A DNA stretch of 9,967 bases from Acidilobaceae archaeon UBA158 (lineage in GTDB: Archaea > Thermoproteota > Thermoprotei_A > Sulfolobales > Acidilobaceae): NCBI GenBank assembly GCA_002506595.1, contig DAXV01000045.1:54464-64430 (forward strand), written 5' to 3'. The notes beneath the pieces are model-generated. The model had not been told where the DNA came from and ran no database searches. It saw only the letters and a list, made by a program, of their open reading frames with translations. The translations under genes and the position numbers were made by a program. Below, in pieces: positions 1 to 6,226 of the stretch (its first letter is position 1; each line of letters opens with the position of its first letter).

Positions 1-32
1 ATTAATATATACAATATAATTTATTATTATTG

Positions 33-39
33 TATAAAA
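33..39 (+). promoter_or_regulatory. TATA box for the glycosyltransferase gene
   Basis: TATAAAA is centred about 24 bp before the ATG at 60. That is close to the usual archaeal distance from TATA box to transcription start, so the message may begin at or near the ATG and be leaderless or nearly so. A weak GTGAG at 50-54 could serve as a ribosome binding site if transcription starts earlier. The assignment rests on position and base composition only, and in AT-rich DNA such matches are common. Confidence 0.4.
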
Positions 40-59
40 TTGATTAATTGTGAGATAAG

Positions 60-1184
60 ATGATAATATTTCAGGGAATATTATCTGTATTATTAATAGC
101 GATTATCATAATTACATCATATGGAATATTGTCATTGAATAGGAGCATAAAATCTTTTAAGAAAATTGATAGTGAAGGAAAAAGAAGAATAACTGTTGTT
201 ATAGCAGCCAGAAATGAACAAAATAAAATTGGTAAAACTCTTGAAAGCTTAATAAAAGTTGATGATAAATTAGAAGAAATAATAGTGGTTAATGATAGGA
301 GTTCTGATAATACTAAAGATATAATAAAGAAATACATGGAAATAGATAATAGAATAAAGCTAATTGATATAGATAATACACCAAAGTCTTGGATTTCCAA
401 GTCTTATGCATTGTATAATGGTGTAAAGATAGCAAAATATAATAATGCCTTATTGTTTTTGGATGCAGATATAGAAGGTGATATGCAAAAGATCGTGAAT
501 ATTTCATCAAATATAAAGGAAGGGGAATTATATACATATATGCCATATTTTGAAACAGATAATTTTATATCAAGTTCATCTCAATCATTCTTATCTGCAC
601 TGCTTCATGGATATTTTGGTTATGATAGGAGTGTAAATAAAAATAGTAACTATAGCTTAATGTTTGGCTGTTGTTGGTCTATAATGCCTTATACATATTA
701 TGAAGTTGGAGGTCATGCCTCAGTTAAATCTGATTTAATGGAAGATAAAAATTTTGCAACAAGGGCTAAATCTATGGGAGTTAAAATAATACCAATTGAT
801 GGAAGAACCTTTATAAAAACAAAATCATGGAATAATAGCAAGGACATAAAAGGATTATTATCTAGAATATTTTATGATTATGAGAAAAATTTGAAAAATC
901 CTATTAGTATTTATTTACTTACTATAGGTTTAATATTATTGTTTTATTTGCCATTGATTTGGATTCCTTTAATATTACTTAAACAAAATTTATTGTCTAT
1001 TATTGCGTTTGTTTCTTATTTAATAGAAAACATATTCTTTTATTTAGGAGGTTTAACAAATAAAATAAAAAAACCTTATAGTTTATTGTATTTTATACCA
1101 GCATATTTATTGATATTAAGCCTCATTGAAGCTAAACATAGGGGAGTAATTTGGAAAGGAGAAATTTATAGGATGAATTCATAA
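60..1184 (+). CDS. Membrane-anchored family-2 glycosyltransferase (CrtQ/HpnB-like)
   Basis: Predicted inverting GT-A glycosyltransferase that moves a sugar from a nucleotide-sugar donor to an acceptor at the cytoplasmic face of the membrane. Visible in the 374 aa: an N-terminal hydrophobic anchor (about 3-24), ARNE (50-53), VNDRSSDNT (77-85), the DAD metal-binding motif (135-137), an ED pair (228-229) that probably includes the catalytic base, and three C-terminal membrane helices (about 284-307, 312-332, 338-357). The end, WKGEIYRMNS, resembles the WKGRxY tail of CrtQ and hopanoid-associated HpnB-type enzymes. The ATG at 60 is preceded by an in-frame stop at 51-53, so the N-terminus is firm. 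The gene stands alone, converging on the phosphatase gene with a 6-bp overlap. The acceptor is unknown; an archaeal lipid or a carotenoid-like polyprenoid is possible. Family assignment is solid, substrate is not. Confidence 0.88.
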   Translation: MIIFQGILSVLLIAIIIITSYGILSLNRSIKSFKKIDSEGKRRITVVIAARNEQNKIGKTLESLIKVDDKLEEIIVVNDRSSDNTKDIIKKYMEIDNRIKLIDIDNTPKSWISKSYALYNGVKIAKYNNALLFLDADIEGDMQKIVNISSNIKEGELYTYMPYFETDNFISSSSQSFLSALLHGYFGYDRSVNKNSNYSLMFGCCWSIMPYTYYEVGGHASVKSDLMEDKNFATRAKSMGVKIIPIDGRTFIKTKSWNNSKDIKGLLSRIFYDYEKNLKNPISIYLLTIGLILLFYLPLIWIPLILLKQNLLSIIAFVSYLIENIFFYLGGLTNKIKKPYSLLYFIPAYLLILSLIEAKHRGVIWKGEIYRMNS

Positions 1185-2078
1185 TTCAATAAATTCTATT
1201 TCATCTTCATAAATAACTAATGCACCGGCTCTTCCTAAATGGTAACGGCTTGAAAACACTGTAATAACGCTACCATTTAATTGATCTTTGTAAAATTTTT
1301 CATTACTTTTAATTTTGTTTATAAAATCTCCATCATATTTCCATATATGAAATCCGTCAACTACCTCATGGCCTCTTATGATTAAATTTATATTATTTTC
1401 TTTCATAAATTTGTTCCAAGCTTTTTTGCCATAATAATAAATTCCATCACCTCTCATATAGTTTGGTTCAAACCAATCAATAGATCCATCAGGATCGTTC
1501 CATACCATTTGTAATAATACATTATCTTTGAATTCTAAATATTCATTGTTTCCTTTAATTTTATTTTTATGTTGGAAGTAATTAGTTAAATTTATTTGTA
1601 ATTCTTTATTTTTGCATTCAATACATGGTATTCCTCCATGCACAAAAAATATATCATTAACTATATTTGATATAGGCAAATTTGAATAGAATAATTTAAT
1701 TAAATTTAATTCTTCTTTGCCAATTTTCGATAATAATTCATCATAGAATCCATAGTCCTTATTCATATCAAGACATTCATGATTTCCCCTAAGTAAAACA
1801 ATTTTATCAGTATAATTTATTAATAGATTAAATATTTCGTTTAAAACTTCTACTCCAAATGGACCTCTATCGACATAATCTCCTAAAAATACTAATTTGT
1901 TTGCAGAAACTTCTGTTGCAATTTCTTCAAATCTAATAAGACTATCCAAAAAGCCATGAATATCTCCAATTATTGCTAAAGGATAATTACTTGTTATTTT
2001 TTCAAAAATTGGTCTCTTTTTTAAAATGTTAATTGCTTTTATGGCGTTTTGTGAAAATTCATCTTTGCTTATTACCAT
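1179..2078 (-). CDS. PPP-family protein serine/threonine phosphatase (PP1-arch type)
   Basis: Dimetal phosphatase of the PPP superfamily, predicted to remove phosphate from Ser/Thr residues of cytoplasmic proteins. The 299 aa carry the whole signature in order: GDIHG (38-42), GDYVDRG (66-72), RGNHE (97-101), HGG (147-149), WNDPDG (193-198), RGH (235-237) and VFSSRYHLGRAG (274-285). The last matches the region of eukaryotic PP1 and archaeal PP1-arch where the FSAPNYCG loop sits. The agreement after WNDP favours the PPP group over generic metallophosphoesterases. The ATG at 2076-2078 has GGTG (complement of 2084-2087) five bases upstream. An N-terminal extension of about 30 residues precedes the first motif. 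The kinase-like gene at 6216 is the only other candidate signalling enzyme in the window, and nothing links the two directly. Confidence 0.9.
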   Translation of the reverse strand: MVISKDEFSQNAIKAINILKKRPIFEKITSNYPLAIIGDIHGFLDSLIRFEEIATEVSANKLVFLGDYVDRGPFGVEVLNEIFNLLINYTDKIVLLRGNHECLDMNKDYGFYDELLSKIGKEELNLIKLFYSNLPISNIVNDIFFVHGGIPCIECKNKELQINLTNYFQHKNKIKGNNEYLEFKDNVLLQMVWNDPDGSIDWFEPNYMRGDGIYYYGKKAWNKFMKENNINLIIRGHEVVDGFHIWKYDGDFINKIKSNEKFYKDQLNGSVITVFSSRYHLGRAGALVIYEDEIEFIEL

Positions 2079-2111
2079 ATTAACACCACATATATTTTGA
2101 GCTTAAAAAGT

Positions 2112-2121
2112 ATTTAATATA
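2112..2121 (-). promoter_or_regulatory. Candidate TATA box for the phosphatase gene
   Basis: Read on the minus strand this is an AT-only TATATTAAA-like element centred about 39 bp before the ATG at 2078. Transcription would then start near 2091 and give a short leader that begins just before the GGTG ribosome site. A second candidate, TTTTTAAG (complement of 2102-2109), would give an almost leaderless message. The sequence alone does not decide between them. Confidence 0.3.
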
Positions 2122-2144
2122 ATTCATAAATTATGATTATTTAA

Positions 2145-2169
2145 TAAAAATTAAAAAATTTAATTTTTA
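2145..2169. repeat. 11-bp inverted repeat upstream of the cysO TATA box
   Basis: Positions 2145-2155 and 2159-2169 are perfect reverse complements (TAAAAATTAAA and TTTAATTTTTA) around a 3-bp AAA centre. The element ends 4 bp before the TATA-like box at 2174 in the divergent phosphatase/cysO promoter region. That is where a dimeric archaeal activator such as an Lrp-family protein could bind. It consists only of A and T in a very AT-rich stretch, so chance is a real alternative. Confidence 0.35.
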
Positions 2170-2173
2170 GGTC

Positions 2174-2181
2174 TATATAAT
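2174..2181 (+). promoter_or_regulatory. Candidate TATA box for cysO
   Basis: TATATAAT is centred about 49 bp before the TTG start at 2227. With the usual spacing of about 26 bp, transcription would start near 2204 and give a leader of about 23 nt containing the GGTGG ribosome site. It is the clearest TATA match in this intergenic region. Confidence 0.45.
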
Positions 2182-2217
2182 AGTTCTTTACTAGGTAAAG
2201 ATTTAATTGAAAAATAG

Positions 2218-2222
2218 GGTGG
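2218..2222 (+). promoter_or_regulatory. Ribosome binding site fixing the TTG start of cysO
   Basis: GGTGG lies four bases before the TTG at 2227. It supports TTG initiation: there is no ATG at the start of the frame, and the N-terminal region from this TTG gives a protein of the family's usual length. Confidence 0.6.
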
Positions 2223-2226
2223 GAAT

Positions 2227-3399
2227 TTGGCGAAGATCAAAGAATTAGATAGTTTAATTACTGATAACGTGGAATTTAACGCAATTATTGATAAAATAAA
2301 GGAACTTTTAAAAAATGGAAGTCAAAAAGAAGCAATTTTGATAAAAGGAAATAAAGTTATTAAAAATCATGAAATTTATTGGGCATTAAAATACTTGGGT
2401 GTAAAATATGTTGCGGTTTCAGAAAGTGATGAAATTGTAAATGTTTCTTTAGAATTTTTAGGGTTTTATGATGAAATATCTGATCCTGGAATTAGGGTAT
2501 ATAATAATACATTAGAATTGATTGAAAAAGATAAGCCAACACCATTAGTAAAGCTAAATGGCATAATAAATGATAAAAAGATAGGAATTTGGGGAAAGCT
2601 AGAATGGTATAATCCATTTAGCTTAAGCATAAAAGATAGAACAGCATGGTATATAATTTTAAATAATCTAGATAAAATAAATAATAAAGAAAAAATTATC
2701 GAGGCAACATCAGCAAATACAGGTATTTCATTATCTGCTATATCATCGATTTTAGGTAAAAAAGCCAAAATATTTATGCCTATCAGTTCTCCTGATTATG
2801 CAGATAAGATGCTAAAAATTTATGGATCAGAAATAATAAGAGAAGGAAATAGTACAAATGATTTAATCGAAAAGGTTAAAAAAATAGCAGAAGAAGAGAA
2901 TGCATTTGTGCCCGATCAATTTTCTAATATATTTAATGTTTTAGTTCATTTAAGATATACCGCAAAAGAATTAGATTACCAAGCCATTTATGGAAAATTA
3001 AGATTAAAAGGTATTTTTGCTTCTATGGGTACAGGAGGCCATATAGCCGGTTTATTATTATATTTCCATAATAAAAACAAAGGAATAAAAATAATTGGTG
3101 TACAACCAGAAGAAAATAGTGCAATACCTGGTATCAAAAAACAAGATTTTAATAAATGGTGGGATATAAAAGAATCACCCGATAAAATATTTTCTGTCAG
3201 TTATGATGAAGCTATAGATATGATTATTAAAACAGCAAGAAATAATGGAATAATTCCTGGAATTAGTGGAGGTGCTGTTTTGGCTGGAATTAAAAAAGCA
3301 TATGAAGAAGGCATTTTGGAAGAAGGAGATTATGTATGTGTAATACCTGATAATGGCATTAAATATCTTGACGAAATTTATGAAAAAATTAATACTTGA
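2227..3399 (+). CDS. cysO: O-phosphoserine sulfhydrylase / cysteine synthase (PLP, fold-type II)
   Basis: PLP enzyme expected to make cysteine from sulfide and an activated serine. At 390 aa it matches, in length and in the stretch LEWYNPFSLSIKDR (125-138), the Aeropyrum pernix O-phosphoserine sulfhydrylase as I remember it. It shares that enzyme's extra N-terminal domain (about 1-95) before the PTPL motif (104-107). K136 is the predicted Schiff-base lysine. TSANTG (161-166) is the substrate loop, Q231 follows in DQF, and SMGTGGH (266-272) is the phosphate-binding loop for PLP. The TTG start has GGTGG four bases upstream. The archaeal enzyme uses an Arg (R297 in A. pernix, from memory) in an IPGIRR segment to bind the substrate phosphate; here the segment reads IPGIKK (300-305), so lysines take that place. 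Acceptance of O-acetylserine, or a cystathionine beta-synthase role, cannot be excluded. It is transcribed separately from the downstream SelD-like operon. Confidence 0.85.
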   Translation: MAKIKELDSLITDNVEFNAIIDKIKELLKNGSQKEAILIKGNKVIKNHEIYWALKYLGVKYVAVSESDEIVNVSLEFLGFYDEISDPGIRVYNNTLELIEKDKPTPLVKLNGIINDKKIGIWGKLEWYNPFSLSIKDRTAWYIILNNLDKINNKEKIIEATSANTGISLSAISSILGKKAKIFMPISSPDYADKMLKIYGSEIIREGNSTNDLIEKVKKIAEEENAFVPDQFSNIFNVLVHLRYTAKELDYQAIYGKLRLKGIFASMGTGGHIAGLLLYFHNKNKGIKIIGVQPEENSAIPGIKKQDFNKWWDIKESPDKIFSVSYDEAIDMIIKTARNNGIIPGISGGAVLAGIKKAYEEGILEEGDYVCVIPDNGIKYLDEIYEKINT

Positions 3400-3413
3400 T
3401 TTATTATCTGTAA

Positions 3414-3449
3414 ATAGAGAATATTTATTACTAACGTCTATTTCTCTAT
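3414..3449. repeat. 8-bp inverted repeat between cysO and the SelD-like gene
   Basis: ATAGAGAA (3414-3421) is the exact reverse complement of TTCTCTAT (3442-3449), with 20 bases between the arms. It starts 15 bp after the cysO stop and ends 10 bp before the TATA box of the next operon. It could be an operator or part of a cysO 3' end. There is no long T-tract next to it, so terminator function is not supported, and chance is possible. Confidence 0.25.
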
Positions 3450-3452
3450 ATA

Positions 3453-3467
3453 GGAAATATTTAAAAA
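3453..3467 (+). promoter_or_regulatory. BRE/TATA promoter of the SelD-like/acyP/tusA operon
   Basis: GGAAAT (3453-3458) followed by ATTTAAAAA (3459-3467) is a good match to a crenarchaeal BRE plus TATA box. Transcription should start near 3489, immediately before the GGGA ribosome site at 3490-3493. This rules out the upstream in-frame TTG at 3475, which would not be transcribed, and fixes the ATG at 3499. Confidence 0.65.
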
Positions 3468-3498
3468 CCCTCTCTTGATTATAGAAAAAGGGATTAAA

Positions 3499-4926
3499 AT
3501 GAATAGCAGAAAAGATGTATTGCTTAATAATATAAGACAAAGGCTGAGTTACTATAGAAATTTAGGTGCAGATCCATTATCTCTTGCAACTGGTTGTGCA
3601 GTTAAAGTTGATCTACTAAGGGTTGTATATCCTGCCATGGAGAAAATAAGGCCATATTTATTATCAAAAAATTTTAGGATTGCTGATAGAGAAGATGCTG
3701 ATGTATTTTATGCAGACCCTGAAACTGTTGAGATAAAGAGAAAGGTTTTACCTTTAGGAGAAAATGTGAACATTGATTATAAATTTAATAAAGAAATAAG
3801 GGCAATTATATTAATACAAGTTTATCAGCTTTCATCAAATGAACCAGAAAAATTCATTAAAAAAGTTTTACCGGCTTATGAAAGCATATGTAAATGTGCT
3901 CCTTCAATAAACTTAGGTAAAGGGCATTCCATAGTAACACCTTTTAGAGAAGATGAATTTATGCTAGCGGATCTCATTTCATATGATAAAGGCGATAAGC
4001 TTATAGCTGCAAACAATGATACAATGCATATAATAGATCCTACGAGTCTACCTTCAGATTATAGGCAGGTCTCAGGTTCAATCTCTAATTCTTTAAATGA
4101 CCTATTTGTATTAGGTGCATATAATAATCTGAAGATTGCGCCAGTTTTAAATGCTCCTACTGATGAATTGAAAGAGGAATTTTATAAAAACGCTAAAAGA
4201 TTTGCAAATGAGATTGGTGCTAAATTGATTGATATTGAGCAGCCAAAAAGAGGAAGGCTTTTGCTTGGGGCTACCGTTTTATCTTCTAGCAATAAGAAAC
4301 CACCTACATTCCATGATAAGGCTGAAAAAGGAATGAAAGTCATAACAACCAGGCCTTTAGGCGAACTGTCACCTATAACAACTTACTTATCCATAGCTAT
4401 CGATGAGAGCATATTAGATGAATTAGAAAAGAAAGGAATCGATATAGATCAACTAGAAAAAATTAAGGAAAAAGCAGTTAATATAATATCTTCACCAAAT
4501 AAAGCTATGGCTGAAGTTATAGCTAAATATTTGCCAGATTTAAATGAAGAGTTTTCTAAAGATAAGCATATAGTATCAGCAACTGATGTAACTGGACCTG
4601 GAATTTTTGTTATATGGGAACAATCAAAATTGACTAATACTCATATAAAATTATTTGATTTCCCTTTGTTATTTCCAGAAATATCCGAGTTTGCTACAGA
4701 GAACTTTTTAATGCCAAATGCAACAGCTGGCACGAATGGAGGTTTTATAATAATTTCTCCTGAAGAAATATACGAAGACTTAATTAAAGATTTGAGATAC
4801 AAAGGATACGATCCTTATGTTATAGGTGAAATCGTAGAAAAAGGTAGGCAACAAGTAGATGCACCTATGAAAATAAAGAAATATATTTTAGACCAGGAAA
4901 TCCTAGATAAATTTAATTTGTATTGA
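3499..4926 (+). CDS. SelD-like PurM/AIR-synthase-fold ATPase (selenophosphate synthetase homologue)
   Basis: Member of the PurM/SelD/HypE/ThiL ATP-using superfamily, closest by motif order to selenophosphate synthetase. TGCAVKV (31-37) aligns with GAGCGCKI of E. coli SelD, keeping the catalytic Cys (C33) and Lys (K36). D174 in NND, D201 in SLNDLF and D363 in TDVTG match SelD metal/ATP aspartates. TRPLG (near the middle) and TAGTNGG near the C-terminus match TKPLG and PQTSGG. At 475 aa it is about 130 longer than typical SelD. Much of the excess is an insert at about 50-145 carrying CKC (131-133) and GKGH (140-143). The ATG at 3499 is chosen over TTG 3475 because the TATA box places transcription start near 3489. 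It is followed by acylphosphatase and TusA genes 9 and 10 bp apart, which suggests sulfur or selenium chemistry. Product (selenophosphate, thiophosphate or other) unknown. Confidence 0.8.
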   Translation: MNSRKDVLLNNIRQRLSYYRNLGADPLSLATGCAVKVDLLRVVYPAMEKIRPYLLSKNFRIADREDADVFYADPETVEIKRKVLPLGENVNIDYKFNKEIRAIILIQVYQLSSNEPEKFIKKVLPAYESICKCAPSINLGKGHSIVTPFREDEFMLADLISYDKGDKLIAANNDTMHIIDPTSLPSDYRQVSGSISNSLNDLFVLGAYNNLKIAPVLNAPTDELKEEFYKNAKRFANEIGAKLIDIEQPKRGRLLLGATVLSSSNKKPPTFHDKAEKGMKVITTRPLGELSPITTYLSIAIDESILDELEKKGIDIDQLEKIKEKAVNIISSPNKAMAEVIAKYLPDLNEEFSKDKHIVSATDVTGPGIFVIWEQSKLTNTHIKLFDFPLLFPEISEFATENFLMPNATAGTNGGFIIISPEEIYEDLIKDLRYKGYDPYVIGEIVEKGRQQVDAPMKIKKYILDQEILDKFNLY

Positions 4927-4931
4927 GGTGA
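4925..4931 (+). promoter_or_regulatory. Strong ribosome binding site overlapping the SelD-like stop codon
   Basis: GAGGTGA overlaps the last two bases of the TGA stop at 4924-4926 and sits four bases before ATG 4936. It points to translational coupling and excludes the adjacent TTG at 4933, which would leave only one base of spacing. Confidence 0.7.
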
Positions 4932-4935
4932 TTTG

Positions 4936-5199
4936 ATGGAAATTTGTATAAAGATATTGGTTAGTGGTCATGTTCAAGGAGTTGGATTTAGACATTTTAT
5001 ATGGTCAAATGCAAAGAAATTAAATTTAAAAGGATATGCAAAAAATCTTCCAGACGGCAATGTTGAGATCATTGCGAATGGCCTTAATGATTCAATAAAC
5101 AAACTCATTGATATAATAAAAAATAGCTATTTTGATATAGATAATATAAAGACAGAACAAATATCTAATTGCTCTTTTAATGATTTTAAAAAGCTTTAA
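4936..5199 (+). CDS. acyP: Acylphosphatase
   Basis: Small alpha/beta enzyme that hydrolyses acyl phosphates such as carbamoyl or 1,3-bisphosphoglyceryl phosphate. The 87 aa show the signature GHVQGVGFR (11-19) with the phosphate-binding R19, and GYAKNLPDGNVEI (33-45) with the catalytic N37. Length and fold order match the stand-alone family of about 90 aa. ATG 4936 is preferred to TTG 4933 because of the spacing from GAGGTGA at 4925-4931. The gene sits 9 bp after the SelD-like gene and 10 bp before tusA, so the three are very probably co-transcribed. In HypF the same domain acts on carbamoyl phosphate and works with HypE, a relative of SelD. A parallel pairing here is an inference, and a simple housekeeping role is equally possible. 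Confidence 0.9.
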   Translation: MEICIKILVSGHVQGVGFRHFIWSNAKKLNLKGYAKNLPDGNVEIIANGLNDSINKLIDIIKNSYFDIDNIKTEQISNCSFNDFKKL

Positions 5200-5209
5200 G
5201 GGGATATTT

Positions 5210-5455
5210 ATGAAGAGGATTGATTTAACAAATTTAGATTGTCCTGTACCTATGGTTCTTGCTTATAGAGAATTTGGAAAAATGAGCCAAGGGGAAGAGG
5301 CTGAATTTATAATGGATAATGAGGTATGTGCTTACAATTCATATAAGTTGATCAAAAATACTGGAAATGCTTTAGTAACTATAATGAATGATTATAATGG
5401 TTTATATAAATTACACGTTATTAAAATAAGAGATTTCAGAACAAATATCTTATAG
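5210..5455 (+). CDS. tusA: TusA/SirA-family sulfur carrier protein
   Basis: Small persulfide carrier that accepts sulfane sulfur on a cysteine and passes it to an acceptor enzyme, for example in tRNA thiolation, molybdenum-cofactor maturation or dissimilatory sulfur metabolism. The 81 aa begin with strand residues IDLTNLD and the diagnostic CPVP motif (11-14), with C11 as carrier. A second cysteine lies further on in DNEVCAYN. The size matches the family (about 75-85 aa). ATG 5210 has GGGGA (5200-5204) five bases upstream; longer in-frame starts would run into the acylphosphatase gene and lack a ribosome site. It is the last gene of the SelD-like operon and overlaps the convergent HIT gene by 6 bp. 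Transfer partners cannot be read from the sequence, though the SelD-like protein is the obvious candidate. Confidence 0.9.
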   Translation: MKRIDLTNLDCPVPMVLAYREFGKMSQGEEAEFIMDNEVCAYNSYKLIKNTGNALVTIMNDYNGLYKLHVIKIRDFRTNIL

Positions 5456-5884
5456 CTGTTTTAAATAGTTTTTGACTACGTCAAGGTGTTTTGATAACAT
5501 ATTTATTACTTCATAGGCTTCCTCTTGGCTTAGTTGATGTCTTCCTCCTTTTTTGAATCCATCTAATTCCCATCTAGGTATTACATGAACGTGAAAATGA
5601 AAGATAACTTGGCCAGCTGGGGATCCACTGTTGGTAACTACATTAACTCCTGGAGCATTTAAATTGCTTCTATAAATTTTTGCAAATGCGGATGCAACAA
5701 TCCATGTTTTTACTAGAGTTTTTACTGGTGTGTCTTGAATTGCTTCGTGATGTTCTTTTGGTATAACTAACAAATGGCCTTTTGATATGGGATTTATATC
5801 AAGTATTGTCATGATATCTTCATCTTCATATATAACGTATGCTGGTCTTTCCTTTCTTGAGATTTCACAAAACACACATCCCAT
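5450..5884 (-). CDS. HIT-family nucleotide hydrolase/transferase
   Basis: Member of the histidine triad superfamily, which cleaves nucleoside phosphoramidates or dinucleoside polyphosphates through a histidine-AMP intermediate. The 144 aa hold a CVFCEI zinc-knuckle-like start (C3, C6), NPISKGHLLVIPKEH (31-45) and the triad HFHVHVIPR (96-104), with H98 the expected catalytic residue. The size and the FHVHVIPRW end point to the Hint/Fhit-like group rather than GalT or aprataxin. ATG 5884 is chosen over an upstream TTG at 5914 because GGTGG (complement of 5889-5893) lies exactly four bases before it and the extra ten residues do not look conserved. It converges on tusA with a 6-bp overlap and diverges from the UPF0248 gene across 69 bp. 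The cellular substrate is unknown. Confidence 0.9.
   Translation of the reverse strand: MGCVFCEISRKERPAYVIYEDEDIMTILDINPISKGHLLVIPKEHHEAIQDTPVKTLVKTWIVASAFAKIYRSNLNAPGVNVVTNSGSPAGQVIFHFHVHVIPRWELDGFKKGGRHQLSQEEAYEVINMLSKHLDVVKNYLKQL
5459..5473 (+). terminator. T-tract terminator candidate for the SelD-like/acyP/tusA operon
   Basis: TTTT (5459-5462) and TTTTT (5469-5473) follow the tusA stop within 20 bp. Runs of T on the non-template strand are the main archaeal intrinsic termination signal. The tract lies inside the 3' end of the opposing HIT gene, so operon transcripts would end antisense to it. The T runs also reflect Lys and Asn codons of that gene. Confidence 0.35.
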
Positions 5885-5888
5885 TTTT

Positions 5889-5893
5889 CCACC
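5889..5893 (-). promoter_or_regulatory. Ribosome binding site fixing the HIT gene start
   Basis: GGTGG on the minus strand, four bases before ATG 5884. It would lie inside the coding region if the TTG at 5914 were used, and that TTG has no comparable site. Confidence 0.6.
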
Positions 5894-5913
5894 AAGATTA
5901 AATTTAATGATCA

Positions 5914-5921
5914 AATATATT
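5914..5921. promoter_or_regulatory. Palindromic TATA element shared by two divergent genes
   Basis: AATATATT is its own reverse complement. It lies near the middle of the 69-bp gap, about 34 bp from the HIT start (5884) and about 36 bp from the UPF0248 start (5954). At 26 bp spacing both messages would begin 7-10 nt before their start codons, next to the GGTG(G) sites. It may work in both directions. Overlapping separate elements such as TTAAATTTA (5897-5905) are an alternative. Confidence 0.4.
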
Positions 5922-5953
5922 AATCTAGTTACTTAATTAAATATTGGTGTAAA

Positions 5954-6226
5954 ATGCCCAAAAAGAGAAGTAAAATAAAGGATATAATAGGCAAGGCAAT
6001 AAATTCTGTGAATAAAAAGGAAACATACATCATATCGTATATAGATAGGAGTAATGATTATGGTAACAGATTGATGCAAATAACAACTGATGAAATTATT
6101 GCAATTAGTAATTGGGCAATAACATTGAATGATAATGAGACTGTTATCCCAATACATAGGATTGTTGAAATTAAAGATAAGGATGGTAAAATATTATGGA
6201 AAAAGGTGTTAAGTAATGGAAGGTGA
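5954..6226 (+). CDS. UPF0248/DUF504 protein (MJ1316 RNA cyclic-group end recognition domain)
   Basis: Small archaeal protein of the DUF504/UPF0248 family. The family has been linked to RNA repair or processing because the domain is found fused to RNA-end enzymes and is thought to recognise cyclic phosphate ends. The 90 aa show a basic N-terminus (PKKRSKIKDII), YIISYIDRSND in the first half, and the family's C-terminal signature VIPIHRIVEIKDKDGKILWKK (from about residue 64). The length is normal. ATG 5954 has GGTG (5946-5949) four bases upstream. It overlaps the kinase-like gene by 11 bp, so the two are co-transcribed and probably translationally coupled. Family assignment is from memory of the IPIHRIxEI…ILWKK pattern; biochemical function is inferred. 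Confidence 0.78.
   Translation: MPKKRSKIKDIIGKAINSVNKKETYIISYIDRSNDYGNRLMQITTDEIIAISNWAITLNDNETVIPIHRIVEIKDKDGKILWKKVLSNGR

Noticed and set aside
71..400. Open frame on the minus strand inside the glycosyltransferase gene
   Set aside because: Hydrophobic antisense shadow of an AT-rich gene, with no ribosome site or domain.
2460..2490. C/D-box sRNA-like motifs (ATGATGA followed by CTGA)
   Set aside because: Spacing between the boxes is too short for a guide and no C'/D' pair follows; such hexamers are frequent in AT-rich coding DNA.
3475..3498. Upstream TTG start adding eight residues to the SelD-like protein
   Set aside because: It lies before the predicted transcription start (about 3489) and has no ribosome site; ATG 3499 has GGGA just upstream.
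3175..3540. Open frame of about 120 codons on the minus strand across the cysO/SelD-like junction
   Set aside because: It runs antisense to two well-supported genes and across their promoter, is Phe/Ile/Asn/Ser-rich as antisense of AT-rich coding DNA tends to be, and has no recognisable motif.
5180..5209. Longer tusA reading frame starting inside the acylphosphatase gene
   Set aside because: No ribosome site, and the extra residues precede the normal TusA N-terminus; ATG 5210 has GGGGA at proper spacing.
5885..5914. Upstream TTG start adding ten residues to the HIT protein
   Set aside because: The strong GGTGG four bases before ATG 5884 would then fall inside the coding region, and the family normally starts at the CxFC segment.
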